Source: an uncultured Clostridia bacterium (GTDB taxonomy: Bacteria > Bacillota > Clostridia > Christensenellales > CAG-138). From it: a stretch of DNA of 43,911 nucleotides. The notes under the pieces were generated by a model, which was given only the letters and a program-made list of their open reading frames with translations, was not told where the DNA came from and ran no database searches. The stretch spans positions 1 to 43,911 of the forward strand of contig CALVWJ010000002.1 of NCBI GenBank assembly GCA_944366945.1. Reading direction: 5' to 3'. Below, piece by piece: positions 1-8,739 of this stretch (positions are counted from its first letter, which is position 1; each line of letters begins with the position of its first letter). A program made the translations under genes and the position numbers.

Positions 1-36
1 TCTACACTCTTTCCCTACACGACGCTCTTCCGATCT
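1..36. other. Illumina TruSeq adapter remnant at contig end
   Basis: These 36 bases match the 3' end of the Illumina TruSeq universal adapter, ending in GCTCTTCCGATCT. They are library sequence, not genome. Read on the minus strand they extend the neighbouring reading frame with the residues IGRASCRERV, a tail known from adapter-contaminated database proteins. Genomic sequence therefore starts at base 37 and the window's left edge is an assembly break. Confidence 0.97.
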
Positions 37-586
37 CCTCGCCCACACGGGCAACGCTCCGAGTGCGCTTGCTGTCGATGAAGATGCCTTCCAGCTTGCA
101 CACAATGGACAGCTTATAAGGCTTTGTCGTATCGTTCCAGATTTTAATCATCTGATCAAAATTCGGTCGCTCTACTGAAATGTGAACTGACGCCCCTGTT
201 TCCAGGAGGGATCCTTGCAGATACTTCCGATCCAGTACAGGGTGATCTTTCAAGACCTGGATCGCCGCACCCAGCATTCGGTATTGGTCTGCCTCGCGCA
301 ACTGCGCCGGAGCCTTAGAGTGTGCCGTAATCAAAAAGCTGAGTTGAAAGCGTGAAGGCGCCATGCGCTGCAGATTCCTGGATTGCTGCATATATCCCCC
401 GTTGGGGGCGCTCTGTTTATCCTCCTCAATGTGGAAAAGATAAACGGTAACCTGGTTGTTTTCGCTCTCGTGGGGTGAGCAAAGGGAAATCAAGTCCCGC
501 TTGCTGATGGGCTCCGGGGTCATGTTTTCCCGCAGCAGTTCCACTAGGCCGTTCCCTGCCTCCACAAAGGCCGTATATTCCGCCAT
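37..586 (-). CDS. DUF4255 (Afp16/Pvc16-like) eCIS protein, 3' end missing
   Basis: About 183 genuine residues are present. The N-terminus (MAEYTAFVEAGNGLVELLRE) and the later VTVYLFHIEED and LSFLITAHSK...EADQYRMLGAAIQVLKDHPVL segments resemble the DUF4255 (Pvc16_N) family. In Afp/PVC systems this family caps the inner tube or acts as tail terminator. The true C-terminus is lost: after a codon at base 37 the frame runs into adapter sequence and an adapter-derived stop. The gene starts 13 bases after the MORN gene and is the last gene of the visible operon. In relatives an AAA+ ATPase and cargo genes often lie nearby; they would be off the broken edge here. The family call is by pattern recognition. 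Confidence 0.85.
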
Positions 587-599
587 CCTCCAATCCCTC

Positions 600-3218
600 C
601 TATTGGCTCAAGGCATCCAGCCAGCCATATTGGCTGGCCAATGCTCCGTTTGTTAAGGTGTTCAAAGCAATCATCTGGGTGGCACAGGCATGGATTGCCT
701 CATGAAGCGTTACTGCCGCCTGGCTTTCAGAGCAGAGGGCATCACAGCGGTCCTTAGCATCTGCATTGCCCATAGCATAATTTTGCAGCGCGGTTGTAAG
801 GGCGGCCGAAGCGGTTTCATAATCCGCCTGCGCCTGCTGCAACTCCTGCCATGCCAATTCCAGATCCATAAGGGCCAATCTGATGGCCTCGCTATCCCCT
901 GCCGCCATCAAAGCATCCACATCCATCGTGATGGGATCCTCCAAAAACAGCGCATCCGTCATGTCATAATCTGCCAGGTTTCCCGTAAGAACACCTTTAG
1001 CTTCCAACTGAATCCTTTCCATCGCCACCATGGCGCGGTTTGCGCTCAGCTCCAGCTTGCTTACCTCTGCAACTAGAGCATCTACCGTCTCTTGGCTTCC
1101 AGTTCCCATGGACAACTTTATTTGCTCCGTTGCCAACAAATCGGCTTTCAAGGCCGCCTGTTCCTCCATTGCTTGCCGAATATCAGCTTGCAGATAATAA
1201 TCCACCATGGCTGTCAATGCCTTTTCGAACGTCTCGCCGGAGGCTGTGCCGCCAGATAACAGGCCGATAGCTGGCTGGGTTCCATAGTAAGCACAGCTTG
1301 CCACCGTTTGCAATGTCTCTTGCCCATCGCTTGCAGTGTTCTCACTGCTGTTTTCAGCATTGCTCTGCCCACTGCTGATCCCGCTTTGCCCGCTGCTGAT
1401 CCCACTGCCACTTCCGCTCTGATTCTGGTTTTGACTTTGGCCAGAGGTCGTATTTCCCTCAGTTCCGCCGGTTCCTTCCTTGAGGCCCAGCTTTTCGAGC
1501 AGACCTTCCATCCGCTCCGCATTGCCGGCGCTCCCGCTGTCTGTGCCCGATCCACCAGAAGGCAGGCTTTGGCCGGCTACCCATTCCACCATGAACCATT
1601 CCTTTTCACCCACCTGGCTCCAGCCTACAAACACATACGCTTCATAATAATAAGCGGTTCGATGATATTTGCCATTGGCATAAGGCACGCCACCGGTAAA
1701 CACCGCATTTTCATCCCGCTCCTGCTTTTCATAACCTTCCGCCTGAGCCTCATATTCCTCCGCATTCTGCCATGCTATAGCACTCGCAAATTCGTCCGCA
1801 CCCTGGTTATAACCATATACGTAGTACACCGTGGGATCTGCTTCCTCGGTTTTGTAGGTGCAAAACAGCGTCACGCCGAGCGCCTTGTTGGTAATGGAGA
1901 AGCCATTGCGTTCGCCTTGATTCTCTATCAGTTCCGCTTCTCCAAAGGCAGCGCGGGCCTCATCGCCAGTCTTGTTGAGCAATGCTCCAAGATCGGGAAC
2001 CCCGTTGATCATATTGCCTACATAGATGGATTCCCCTGTGCTGGCATATAGCGTTCCTTCCCCGTGCGGCAACAAGTTTTCTACCATGCCTTCATAGTAC
2101 AACTTGCCATTTCGGTGCATCGTTGCTGTGCCAACGGGCGTTCCTGCTTCAAAGGTGCCGGTGAGTTTCAATTCCTTGGTTATGTTCAATACTCCATCTC
2201 CAGAATACTGTCCCTGGAGGAAATTGCCTTGATAAAGCACGCTGCCATCCGGATTATACAAAGTGCCCGTTTGATCATAAAGCCCATCCAGGAAGCTGCC
2301 TTTGTATTGGATTTGGCCATCCTCATAATACAGAGTGCCATCCCCATCGTATTTACCTTGGAGATAGCCGCCCCGATACTGGGTTGCCCCATTGGAATAG
2401 TAGGCTGTACCCGTACCGTCATAAAGGTCTTCCGCAAATTCTCCCTTATAACGGATTTGCCCATTTGCATCGTATTCCGTGCCGGTGCCATCCTTTAGGC
2501 CATTGGAGAACTCGCCCTCATAGACGACTTCGCCATTCTCATACAATGTGCCCTTGCCTTCATATACACCGCCCGAGAATTCGCCGGTATACACCAGTGC
2601 CCCATCCTCATATTTGCTACCCTGTCCTTCATATACGCCGCCGGCAAACTCTCCGCTATATACCAATATGCCTTCCTCATATTGGTTGCCTTGACCCTCA
2701 TAGAGGCCATTCACAAAATTGCCTTCATAGAGAATTCGTCCGGCTTCATCGTAGGCTTTGCCCTGGCCTTGGACAAGCCCTTCTTCCATTTTTCCTTGGA
2801 GCATGGGCTCCTGCTTTCCCTCATCGTAATAAACGATTACTTTGCCGTTATAGGCGGTCACCGCAGAATCGCCTTGGTAAAGCTTCGCAGTAAAAAACAT
2901 CCGCACAAGCCAGGGCCAGACCACAAAATAGATTAACAGCCCCAATGCAACCAGCCCCACCACTAACATCACCAGCAGCGACTTGGCTACAAACAGCCGT
3001 TTTGTTTCAACGAAGTCCTCCCGCTTTGTGGGTTTTTTCCCAGCAACCGCCACGGATGACATGGCCTTAGGCAATAATTTAAACGCCTGGCGTGAAAGGC
3101 TGGTAACCCGCCGGATGCGCGCCCGGATGCCCATAATCTGCCGAGTAAAAAAAGCCCGAAACATGCGGAAAACCATCCCGCATGAATTGAGGAGTTGCTT
3201 AAAAAAGCTTGCGATCAC
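600..3218 (-). CDS. Membrane-anchored MORN-repeat protein in eCIS operon
   Basis: The 872-residue protein has a basic N-terminal cytoplasmic segment of about 75 residues and one transmembrane helix at about 78-103 (SLLVMLVVGLVALGLLIYFV). About eleven 23-residue MORN-type repeats follow (about 142-400), with the pattern YxGxFxxGxYxGxGxxYxxG. Next come a mixed domain, a Ser/Gly/Gln/Asn low-complexity linker (about 580-680) and a helical C-terminal region. By the positive-inside rule the repeats are predicted to face outside. MORN repeats are known as membrane or scaffold modules, but I know of no standard eCIS component with this layout. The gene lies 57 bases after a tail-anchored gene and 13 before the DUF4255 gene, so it belongs to the transcription unit. 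Its role (anchor, sensor or surface exit port) is inference. Confidence 0.85.
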   Translation of the reverse strand: MIASFFKQLLNSCGMVFRMFRAFFTRQIMGIRARIRRVTSLSRQAFKLLPKAMSSVAVAGKKPTKREDFVETKRLFVAKSLLVMLVVGLVALGLLIYFVVWPWLVRMFFTAKLYQGDSAVTAYNGKVIVYYDEGKQEPMLQGKMEEGLVQGQGKAYDEAGRILYEGNFVNGLYEGQGNQYEEGILVYSGEFAGGVYEGQGSKYEDGALVYTGEFSGGVYEGKGTLYENGEVVYEGEFSNGLKDGTGTEYDANGQIRYKGEFAEDLYDGTGTAYYSNGATQYRGGYLQGKYDGDGTLYYEDGQIQYKGSFLDGLYDQTGTLYNPDGSVLYQGNFLQGQYSGDGVLNITKELKLTGTFEAGTPVGTATMHRNGKLYYEGMVENLLPHGEGTLYASTGESIYVGNMINGVPDLGALLNKTGDEARAAFGEAELIENQGERNGFSITNKALGVTLFCTYKTEEADPTVYYVYGYNQGADEFASAIAWQNAEEYEAQAEGYEKQERDENAVFTGGVPYANGKYHRTAYYYEAYVFVGWSQVGEKEWFMVEWVAGQSLPSGGSGTDSGSAGNAERMEGLLEKLGLKEGTGGTEGNTTSGQSQNQNQSGSGSGISSGQSGISSGQSNAENSSENTASDGQETLQTVASCAYYGTQPAIGLLSGGTASGETFEKALTAMVDYYLQADIRQAMEEQAALKADLLATEQIKLSMGTGSQETVDALVAEVSKLELSANRAMVAMERIQLEAKGVLTGNLADYDMTDALFLEDPITMDVDALMAAGDSEAIRLALMDLELAWQELQQAQADYETASAALTTALQNYAMGNADAKDRCDALCSESQAAVTLHEAIHACATQMIALNTLTNGALASQYGWLDALSQ

Positions 3219-3275
3219 GTATTGGTCCTCCCTGGAATATTAAAACCTGTGGAAGTCGTCCCTGCCCTTTGTGGA

Positions 3276-3665
3276 TCAGAACAGATACTTCAACAGTAGC
3301 AATGCAACGCCCAGCACCAGAAGCACCAGCACCACGCCACCAATGATCCGCTTAATCAACCGTTTGCGGTAATCCGGCGCTATACGCAGTGGCTGAACCG
3401 GCGAACGGCGCACATATCCATCCGGCGCAACGATGGCGGGATGTTCCTGCACATAGACCCCGCTTTTGTTTTCCTCCTTGCGGGAAGCTCGCGCTGTACG
3501 CCCGGATGGATCCAACCGATGAAGAGCATTTCCAAGCCTTGCGTTTGCATAGCCAACGATGCTCGTTTCACGCCTCACCTCTGCCTGGGCCGAGCGCAGC
3601 TGGTTTTTTGCCGCGCTTTCAAATTGTTTGCCTACCATATCCAACGGTGTAATAGGCATTTGCAC
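3276..3665 (-). CDS. Small tail-anchored membrane protein of eCIS operon
   Basis: This 129-residue protein is hydrophilic and basic over its first 105 residues. It ends in a single hydrophobic helix, IIGGVVLVLLVLGVALLLLKYLF, preceded by RKRLIKR. That is the pattern of a C-terminally anchored protein with its body in the cytoplasm. The N-terminal 40 residues (MVGKQFESAAKNQLRSAQAEV) look helical. I recognise no family. It sits 25 bases after the cyclase-like membrane gene and 57 before the MORN membrane gene, making three consecutive membrane proteins. An adaptor linking the soluble injection machine to the membrane would fit, but nothing in the sequence proves it. Confidence 0.75.
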   Translation of the reverse strand: MQMPITPLDMVGKQFESAAKNQLRSAQAEVRRETSIVGYANARLGNALHRLDPSGRTARASRKEENKSGVYVQEHPAIVAPDGYVRRSPVQPLRIAPDYRKRLIKRIIGGVVLVLLVLGVALLLLKYLF

Positions 3666-3690
3666 ACTTCCCTTCTTTTTCCATGCAGCC

Positions 3691-6189
3691 TCAATTTAGG
3701 CCGATCCAATCCGGCCGGTTCTTTTCAAACCGGTCTGCCAGGTAAAGATAATACCTTGCTACGCCATCCTCTCCCTGCTGCCGGGCGATTTCCATAAACA
3801 ACCGCTTCGCTTGCGAAAAATCTCCACTATACAGGGCATACACGCCATTGCTGAAGGAATCCCGCACGCTTTCTTTTGCAAGCCGCATTCCATAGGGGTC
3901 TCCGTCAAACAGCTCATAGACGCGGATCACGCTGTCTCCATCCTTGCACTTGCCGATATAACGCTGATTGTATTCCTCTGCAGCATCTGCCACCACCATG
4001 GTGCAAAGGATGTTGGCATCCAAAACTTGAGCCAACGCAACCAGGTTGCGCGCTGTAGTCAAGCAAGTAGAAACAACCGTTGGCACCACTCGGTCATCAT
4101 CCCCTACAACGCCCATCATGGCTACGCCGTGATCCAGCGCTACCCGCAGCTCTACAGGCGCATCGCCCCGAGCCTGTCGCTGCGCGTTCAGATCCAGCAG
4201 CGCCTGCCGTACTTCTACCGCTGCACCCACTGCAGCCTTAGAGCCGCTCTCAAACACTGCGTCAAAGCCATCATGCGTAAAATTGTAAATGGTGCCGCCC
4301 GCGCTGGAGACTGGCCCCGCGATATGGGCAAATACCTCGTTGATGCTATCAAAAAGCACCTTAGCTTCCCGCTGATACATCGCTTTAGGAAAATGAAAGC
4401 GCACCACCATCATGGCAATCTCATGGGAAACGCAGGTGTTCTTATCCACCTGCTCAATGTTGCTTGCGCCCAGCAAAGCAACCAGCCGCCTTGGCACAAA
4501 GCGTAAATACGCGCTTCCTGCAAGCGCTGCATTCTCCCGTTTTTCTTCCAATGCGCTGCTCAAATCGTTAAATGCAGCAGCCAGCGCTTCCATCTCGTCC
4601 CCGGTTCGATGTATAACGCGCACCCTCGGCGCGCCTGCCGCCAGCAGGTCTATGCCCCGGGTTATCCGTTTGGCGCCAAGCACCACTTCACCGAGCGCAA
4701 ACAAGCTTAGCAAAATCAGCATTGCCAATGCTCCATAGGCATACAACGCAAGGGTAAGGATATTTGCCTCGATGCCTTGTGCAAGCACTCTATCCTGCAC
4801 CCGCAGGCATAGCACGCTTCCGTTCTCTAAGGGCGCATAGGCATAATAATACCCGATTCCTCCTTGAGTCGCCTGGAAGGTGCGTGCCCTTTTTTCCTGC
4901 ACAAGCGCTATCCTTGCTGCCTCGCCCGGCAACACGCCGGCTGTCTGCACGCTTTCACCTTCAGCCTCAGAACCGGAACTCGCTGCTACGACCATGCCCT
5001 GCTCTCCTGCCTGTTCCATTAGCAGGAAGGTGCAATCTTCATAGGCCGCATCAGAAGAGGCCAGCGCTTCTGCCGCAGCGCTCAACGCGTCTGCATCCAA
5101 AGCTTCCACTCCTTGAGCCGCGGCATCTTTCTCAGCTTGAGCCGCAAGCTGAGCCACCTGGGCCTCCATGCCCGTCAAAATATTTTCCTCTGCGCCAGCC
5201 CGGTATTGGGGGCCAACGGCAAACAGCATAACGGCTGCAACCGCCACATAGCCCACCAACCCCAGCCAGAGCAGATTTTTGATCACCATGGGGAAATAAA
5301 GCTTTTGATATTCGCAAACCAAATAGTAGAACCCATAGGATAACACCAACACAAGCGCCACCAGCAACAGCATCACAATGCCGCTTTGCCATGGCACCCG
5401 ATATAGCCCTGCGCTGAGATCGATACAGGTTCCATCCTTGGTTATGGAAAGGAGCGACTGCCCTTCTTCATGCAGCAGTGCCAGCGCGCCTCCCTCTGCC
5501 CCAGAGGCCAGATATGCAATGCTTGTTGCCGGAAGCCCTGCCAGCTCCACAGCAGTACGCGCAGCGTCCATGGCTTCTGCCTGATCCGCCATAATTTCCG
5601 CGACTGTATCCTGTTCAAGCGTTCCTACAGAAATTAGGCCTTGGATCTGATTGGGATCAAACGTATAGCCAAGGTATTCCCCCTCCTGCAGTACGGTAAG
5701 CTCTACCATTGAATCCACGGTTTGTGCCATAACAAGCCCTGCGCTTGCACGGCGCTGATCTGCCGTTACTCCAGAAACAGGCGCTTCCAGCAGAAGCTGG
5801 AAATCCATCCCCGGTTGGGCTACAAACAAAGCATAGCGTGTCAGCTCTACGCCAGCCCGCTCATAAACGCCTAATAAGATGGCACCATTCTCCGCCACAT
5901 AGAGATGCTCTACCTCGAAATCCTCTGGAAGCCCCTTGCTCAGTTTTTTTTCAGAAATCCGGCCTTCTGATCCTACTCCATAAAGGATATAGCCGCCTTT
6001 TTGCAGCGCTTGCAGGGCATAGCTTACGCCATCTGCCCCTTCTACCGCCAGGATAAAAGTACGTTGTCCTTCTCCGCTGCGCAGGTTTTCCGCCATATCA
6101 CCGAGTGCTGCCGGAAACAAGCTGTAAAGCAGCACTCCAAACACCGCAACAAACAGAAGAAATACGGAAAACTTTCGTACATTTCTCAT
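3691..6189 (-). CDS. Four-helix membrane sensor with HAMP and degenerate class III cyclase domain
   Basis: The 832-residue protein has predicted membrane helices at about 7-29, 270-292, 304-325 and 476-500. They leave two extracytoplasmic domains, one of about 240 residues that looks beta-rich and one of about 150 residues. A HAMP-like linker (501-552) and a class III adenylate/guanylate cyclase-like domain (about 590-770) follow, then a short helical tail resembling one TPR unit. The second metal Asp is kept in the hairpin GGTIYNFTHDGFDAVF. The first metal position reads MMVVRFHF where active enzymes have an Asp (about residue 597), and the usual purine-site Lys before the hairpin is Asn. 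The domain is thus probably not a working cyclase. Its start overlaps the kinase-like gene by 4 bases (ATGA), implying translational coupling. Confidence 0.8.
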   Translation of the reverse strand: MRNVRKFSVFLLFVAVFGVLLYSLFPAALGDMAENLRSGEGQRTFILAVEGADGVSYALQALQKGGYILYGVGSEGRISEKKLSKGLPEDFEVEHLYVAENGAILLGVYERAGVELTRYALFVAQPGMDFQLLLEAPVSGVTADQRRASAGLVMAQTVDSMVELTVLQEGEYLGYTFDPNQIQGLISVGTLEQDTVAEIMADQAEAMDAARTAVELAGLPATSIAYLASGAEGGALALLHEEGQSLLSITKDGTCIDLSAGLYRVPWQSGIVMLLLVALVLVLSYGFYYLVCEYQKLYFPMVIKNLLWLGLVGYVAVAAVMLFAVGPQYRAGAEENILTGMEAQVAQLAAQAEKDAAAQGVEALDADALSAAAEALASSDAAYEDCTFLLMEQAGEQGMVVAASSGSEAEGESVQTAGVLPGEAARIALVQEKRARTFQATQGGIGYYYAYAPLENGSVLCLRVQDRVLAQGIEANILTLALYAYGALAMLILLSLFALGEVVLGAKRITRGIDLLAAGAPRVRVIHRTGDEMEALAAAFNDLSSALEEKRENAALAGSAYLRFVPRRLVALLGASNIEQVDKNTCVSHEIAMMVVRFHFPKAMYQREAKVLFDSINEVFAHIAGPVSSAGGTIYNFTHDGFDAVFESGSKAAVGAAVEVRQALLDLNAQRQARGDAPVELRVALDHGVAMMGVVGDDDRVVPTVVSTCLTTARNLVALAQVLDANILCTMVVADAAEEYNQRYIGKCKDGDSVIRVYELFDGDPYGMRLAKESVRDSFSNGVYALYSGDFSQAKRLFMEIARQQGEDGVARYYLYLADRFEKNRPDWIGLN

Positions 6190-6977
6190 GCTTTGCGTCC
6201 CTTTCTTCCTTTCCAGATCCGTTTTGCCAACCTGCCCACATTTTGGAAAAACAAATAGAGTGCCCGCTGCAGGGAAGTTTTTGCTTCCAAAGCCTCATAA
6301 TCGGCAATGATCTCATCTTTTGCCAAATTCCAATGGCTATAGAGTGCGACAGGCGTTAAAAATACCTGTTCCTCCAAGCTATCCAGAAAACGAATCTCGG
6401 CCTTGGGTGAAGCGTAGCGCCGCAACAGTACCTTTTTGACTTGATCCAGCAGCAGCAACGCTTCCTCCCGCTGGTTCATTCCCTCCATGGGGCGCACTTG
6501 ATAATGCACCTCCAGCCTTCCTTCCTTCGGCCAAAACCGCAGGTTCTCGCTCAAAAGGGCGGCACAGGCAATCTCGGGTGGATAATCCGAAATGGATAGG
6601 CCCAGGTGGAACAGCGCCTGCGCTGCATCCACCCGTTCCTGCCAGGTTACTTCCGCGCCTTTAAAGAACACTTGATCAATCGGTGTTCCACCAACGGCAT
6701 CAAAAAGCGCCACCAAGCTTCCCTGATCCATGAACAGGCCATGATAGGCCGCACAATGGCGCAGCCGATCAAAGCTGTCCACATAGGACTTCACAAGCTC
6801 GCCCTCATAGACATTAAGCAGGTATTCCCGCTTTTCCCGGCTTTCCAGGTCAACGGCCTGCAGGGCTGCATACTGATCCTGGGCATATTGGATATGGGTC
6901 ACCTTATATCTGGACCGGATCAAGATCGCATCCACAGCATAATCCCTTTCTGCGTTCTCTGGTTTCTCCTCACTCAA
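6186..6977 (-). CDS. Kinase-like protein without catalytic motifs (probable pseudokinase)
   Basis: The 263-residue protein has the outline of a Hanks-type kinase fold. A strand-rich N-lobe leads to YLLNVYEGELVKSYVDSFDRL, a hinge-like segment LVALFDAVGGTPIDQVF follows, and then a helical C-lobe VDAAQALFHLGLSISDYPPEIACAALLSENLRFWP, where kinases have the catalytic loop. There is no HRD, no DFG (HYQVRP lies there) and no convincing P-loop or catalytic Lys pair. The C-terminus is strongly basic (GRKGRKA). It overlaps the preceding gene by 8 bases and the following cyclase-like gene by 4. If the fold call is right it is a pseudokinase, plausibly a signalling scaffold. A divergent unrelated fold remains possible. 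Confidence 0.55.
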   Translation of the reverse strand: MSEEKPENAERDYAVDAILIRSRYKVTHIQYAQDQYAALQAVDLESREKREYLLNVYEGELVKSYVDSFDRLRHCAAYHGLFMDQGSLVALFDAVGGTPIDQVFFKGAEVTWQERVDAAQALFHLGLSISDYPPEIACAALLSENLRFWPKEGRLEVHYQVRPMEGMNQREEALLLLDQVKKVLLRRYASPKAEIRFLDSLEEQVFLTPVALYSHWNLAKDEIIADYEALEAKTSLQRALYLFFQNVGRLAKRIWKGRKGRKA

Positions 6978-8739
6978 CGATCACATATGCGCTGGCCATA
7001 ACTTTATCGTCCGCGCTGGCCGTAGCCACGATCTCATAGGTGCCCTGGGTTTCCGGCGCTTGATAAATGCCGTTCTGGTCAATGGCGCCACCGCCTGCAT
7101 CCTTTACTTTCCATACTACGCCTTTATCCTCGCTGCCTTGAACCACAGCCTTAAAGCGCATCTGCTCTCGTCTCTCAAGCCTGGATACCTCCGGCACAAT
7201 GCTTACGCTCAGCTGGCGGTTCTCCAACAGCCGTTTGGTATCACGCTCCGGCTTTTGTGCATAATAATGGATGCGCACCCGGTTGCCCTCCACATTATCG
7301 TGGAGCCATATGCCAATCCGCATCGTGCCACGCCCCGGGTATACCACCGCTGCGGTTTCCACCCAAGGCGGCGTGATGTTGTTGTTCTTTCCGCGGAATA
7401 CCTCGCTGTTCCCGAACAGGTGAGCTTCCCCTTCATTTTCAAATTCCACTGCTAGGCGAACTTCTACGTTGCCAGGCCCCAAGCCATGGGGAATCTCGTC
7501 GGACATATAGCGCCCGTTTACCTTGATGCCGCCCGGCATCGCAATATCTACGACCCCATGGCTCGTGGAATAATCATACAGCTCAGGTGAAGGGATTCCA
7601 AACGCCAGATGCAACGCGTTGGAGCTTTGGGAATAGCTTGCCTTCACATCCGGCTTCTGCCAGAATTCCAGCGCTTCCACCGAGGTGGTAATATCCATTC
7701 TGTCCTTGCCCGCCGCCTGGGTTGCCCTGTCATGATTCAACCGCTGCTCAAAAGGAAGGTTGGTTACGCTTCCCAAGAATACCCGGTCTGTTGCCTCTAT
7801 CAGTTCCAACTTGGCCAGATAAATAGGCGTCTCCCGGCCTTTCAAATGCCGGCTTAGGTCATCCTTTTGGTGCAATAGATCAAGATAGGCCGTCCTGTCT
7901 GCGCACAAGGTAAGCTCTGCGGGCACCTCGAGCATGTTTTTGTAGGTATGCCCACCCATTTCGATGGTCAACTCCGCTCCGTTGGGGAACAGCGGTGCCA
8001 CGAGGTCCGTCAAGCTCTGAGCCTTTAAGCGGAAGGTCGTCGTGAACACATTCCGCTTTTCATTCTGGCTTTCGCTGTAATTGAGGCTGATGTGCCCATC
8101 CTGGCTCTCTGCGATGCCACATTCCCCTTCGAGGGTAAACTGAATCGGTGGCGTCTTGTCATTCTTCACTACCAATACTCCAACCGTAAATTCATCCCCC
8201 GCGCAAACCGCTTCATCGGAGAAAAACACAAGCGTCAGCCCGTTATCCGAATACAATACGCTTACGTTCTCCCTTCCAGCAGTCTCAAGCAGCCCCCGGT
8301 ATTCCGGCGCCTCTGGGGAAAAATAGAGTCTATACCCTTCCCGGGTCATATTGTACTGGCTTGTAGTGCCAGTATCCGAGCCCACCGCGTTCACTGGTTC
8401 CGTATCCGCTTCATCATACGCCAGGCAAAGATAGGCATCTGCCCGGCCGTTGAGCGTCTCGTGCCCCTCGATCATTTCCAGCCGCCGCACCAGCGGCTCT
8501 TCAATCACGATTTCGCGTCCCAGATAATCCAGGGCCATTCCGCTGCCGATGAGCAGGGTGGTATCGTCGCTGCGGCTTACGCCCAGGCCGCACACCACAC
8601 CCGCGCCATGCACCACACGGTTCACCAGGCGGTGTTTTGCGCTTACATAGTTCTGCTCCGCCTCAAAATCCCGCACCGTAAGCAGCTTTCCATAGAAATA
8701 ACGGTTCCGTTCCATGGGGAAAAAGCTAACGTCCTTCAA
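6970..8739 (-). CDS. Large eCIS baseplate-associated protein with C-terminal Ig-like domain
   Basis: The 589-residue protein opens with RNRYFYGKLLTVRDFEAEQNY and KHRLVNRVVHGAGVVCGLGV, a signature I associate with large conserved proteins next to the baseplate genes of many eCIS loci. The middle (about 300-500) is beta-rich. The last 80 residues have the pattern of a bacterial Ig-like domain: LSVSIVPEVSRLERREQMRFKAVV, VVWKV, IDQNGIYQAPETQGTYEIVAT. The gene starts 14 bases inside the end of the gpI-like gene. Location and the Ig-like end suggest an exposed particle component near the baseplate or fibres; this is inference. Confidence 0.75.
   Translation of the reverse strand: MKDVSFFPMERNRYFYGKLLTVRDFEAEQNYVSAKHRLVNRVVHGAGVVCGLGVSRSDDTTLLIGSGMALDYLGREIVIEEPLVRRLEMIEGHETLNGRADAYLCLAYDEADTEPVNAVGSDTGTTSQYNMTREGYRLYFSPEAPEYRGLLETAGRENVSVLYSDNGLTLVFFSDEAVCAGDEFTVGVLVVKNDKTPPIQFTLEGECGIAESQDGHISLNYSESQNEKRNVFTTTFRLKAQSLTDLVAPLFPNGAELTIEMGGHTYKNMLEVPAELTLCADRTAYLDLLHQKDDLSRHLKGRETPIYLAKLELIEATDRVFLGSVTNLPFEQRLNHDRATQAAGKDRMDITTSVEALEFWQKPDVKASYSQSSNALHLAFGIPSPELYDYSTSHGVVDIAMPGGIKVNGRYMSDEIPHGLGPGNVEVRLAVEFENEGEAHLFGNSEVFRGKNNNITPPWVETAAVVYPGRGTMRIGIWLHDNVEGNRVRIHYYAQKPERDTKRLLENRQLSVSIVPEVSRLERREQMRFKAVVQGSEDKGVVWKVKDAGGGAIDQNGIYQAPETQGTYEIVATASADDKVMASAYVIVE

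Noticed and set aside
2034..2795. Tandem DNA repeat or CRISPR-like array
   Set aside because: The periodicity (about 69 bases) is the coding repeat of the MORN protein; there are no conserved spacers or identical repeats.
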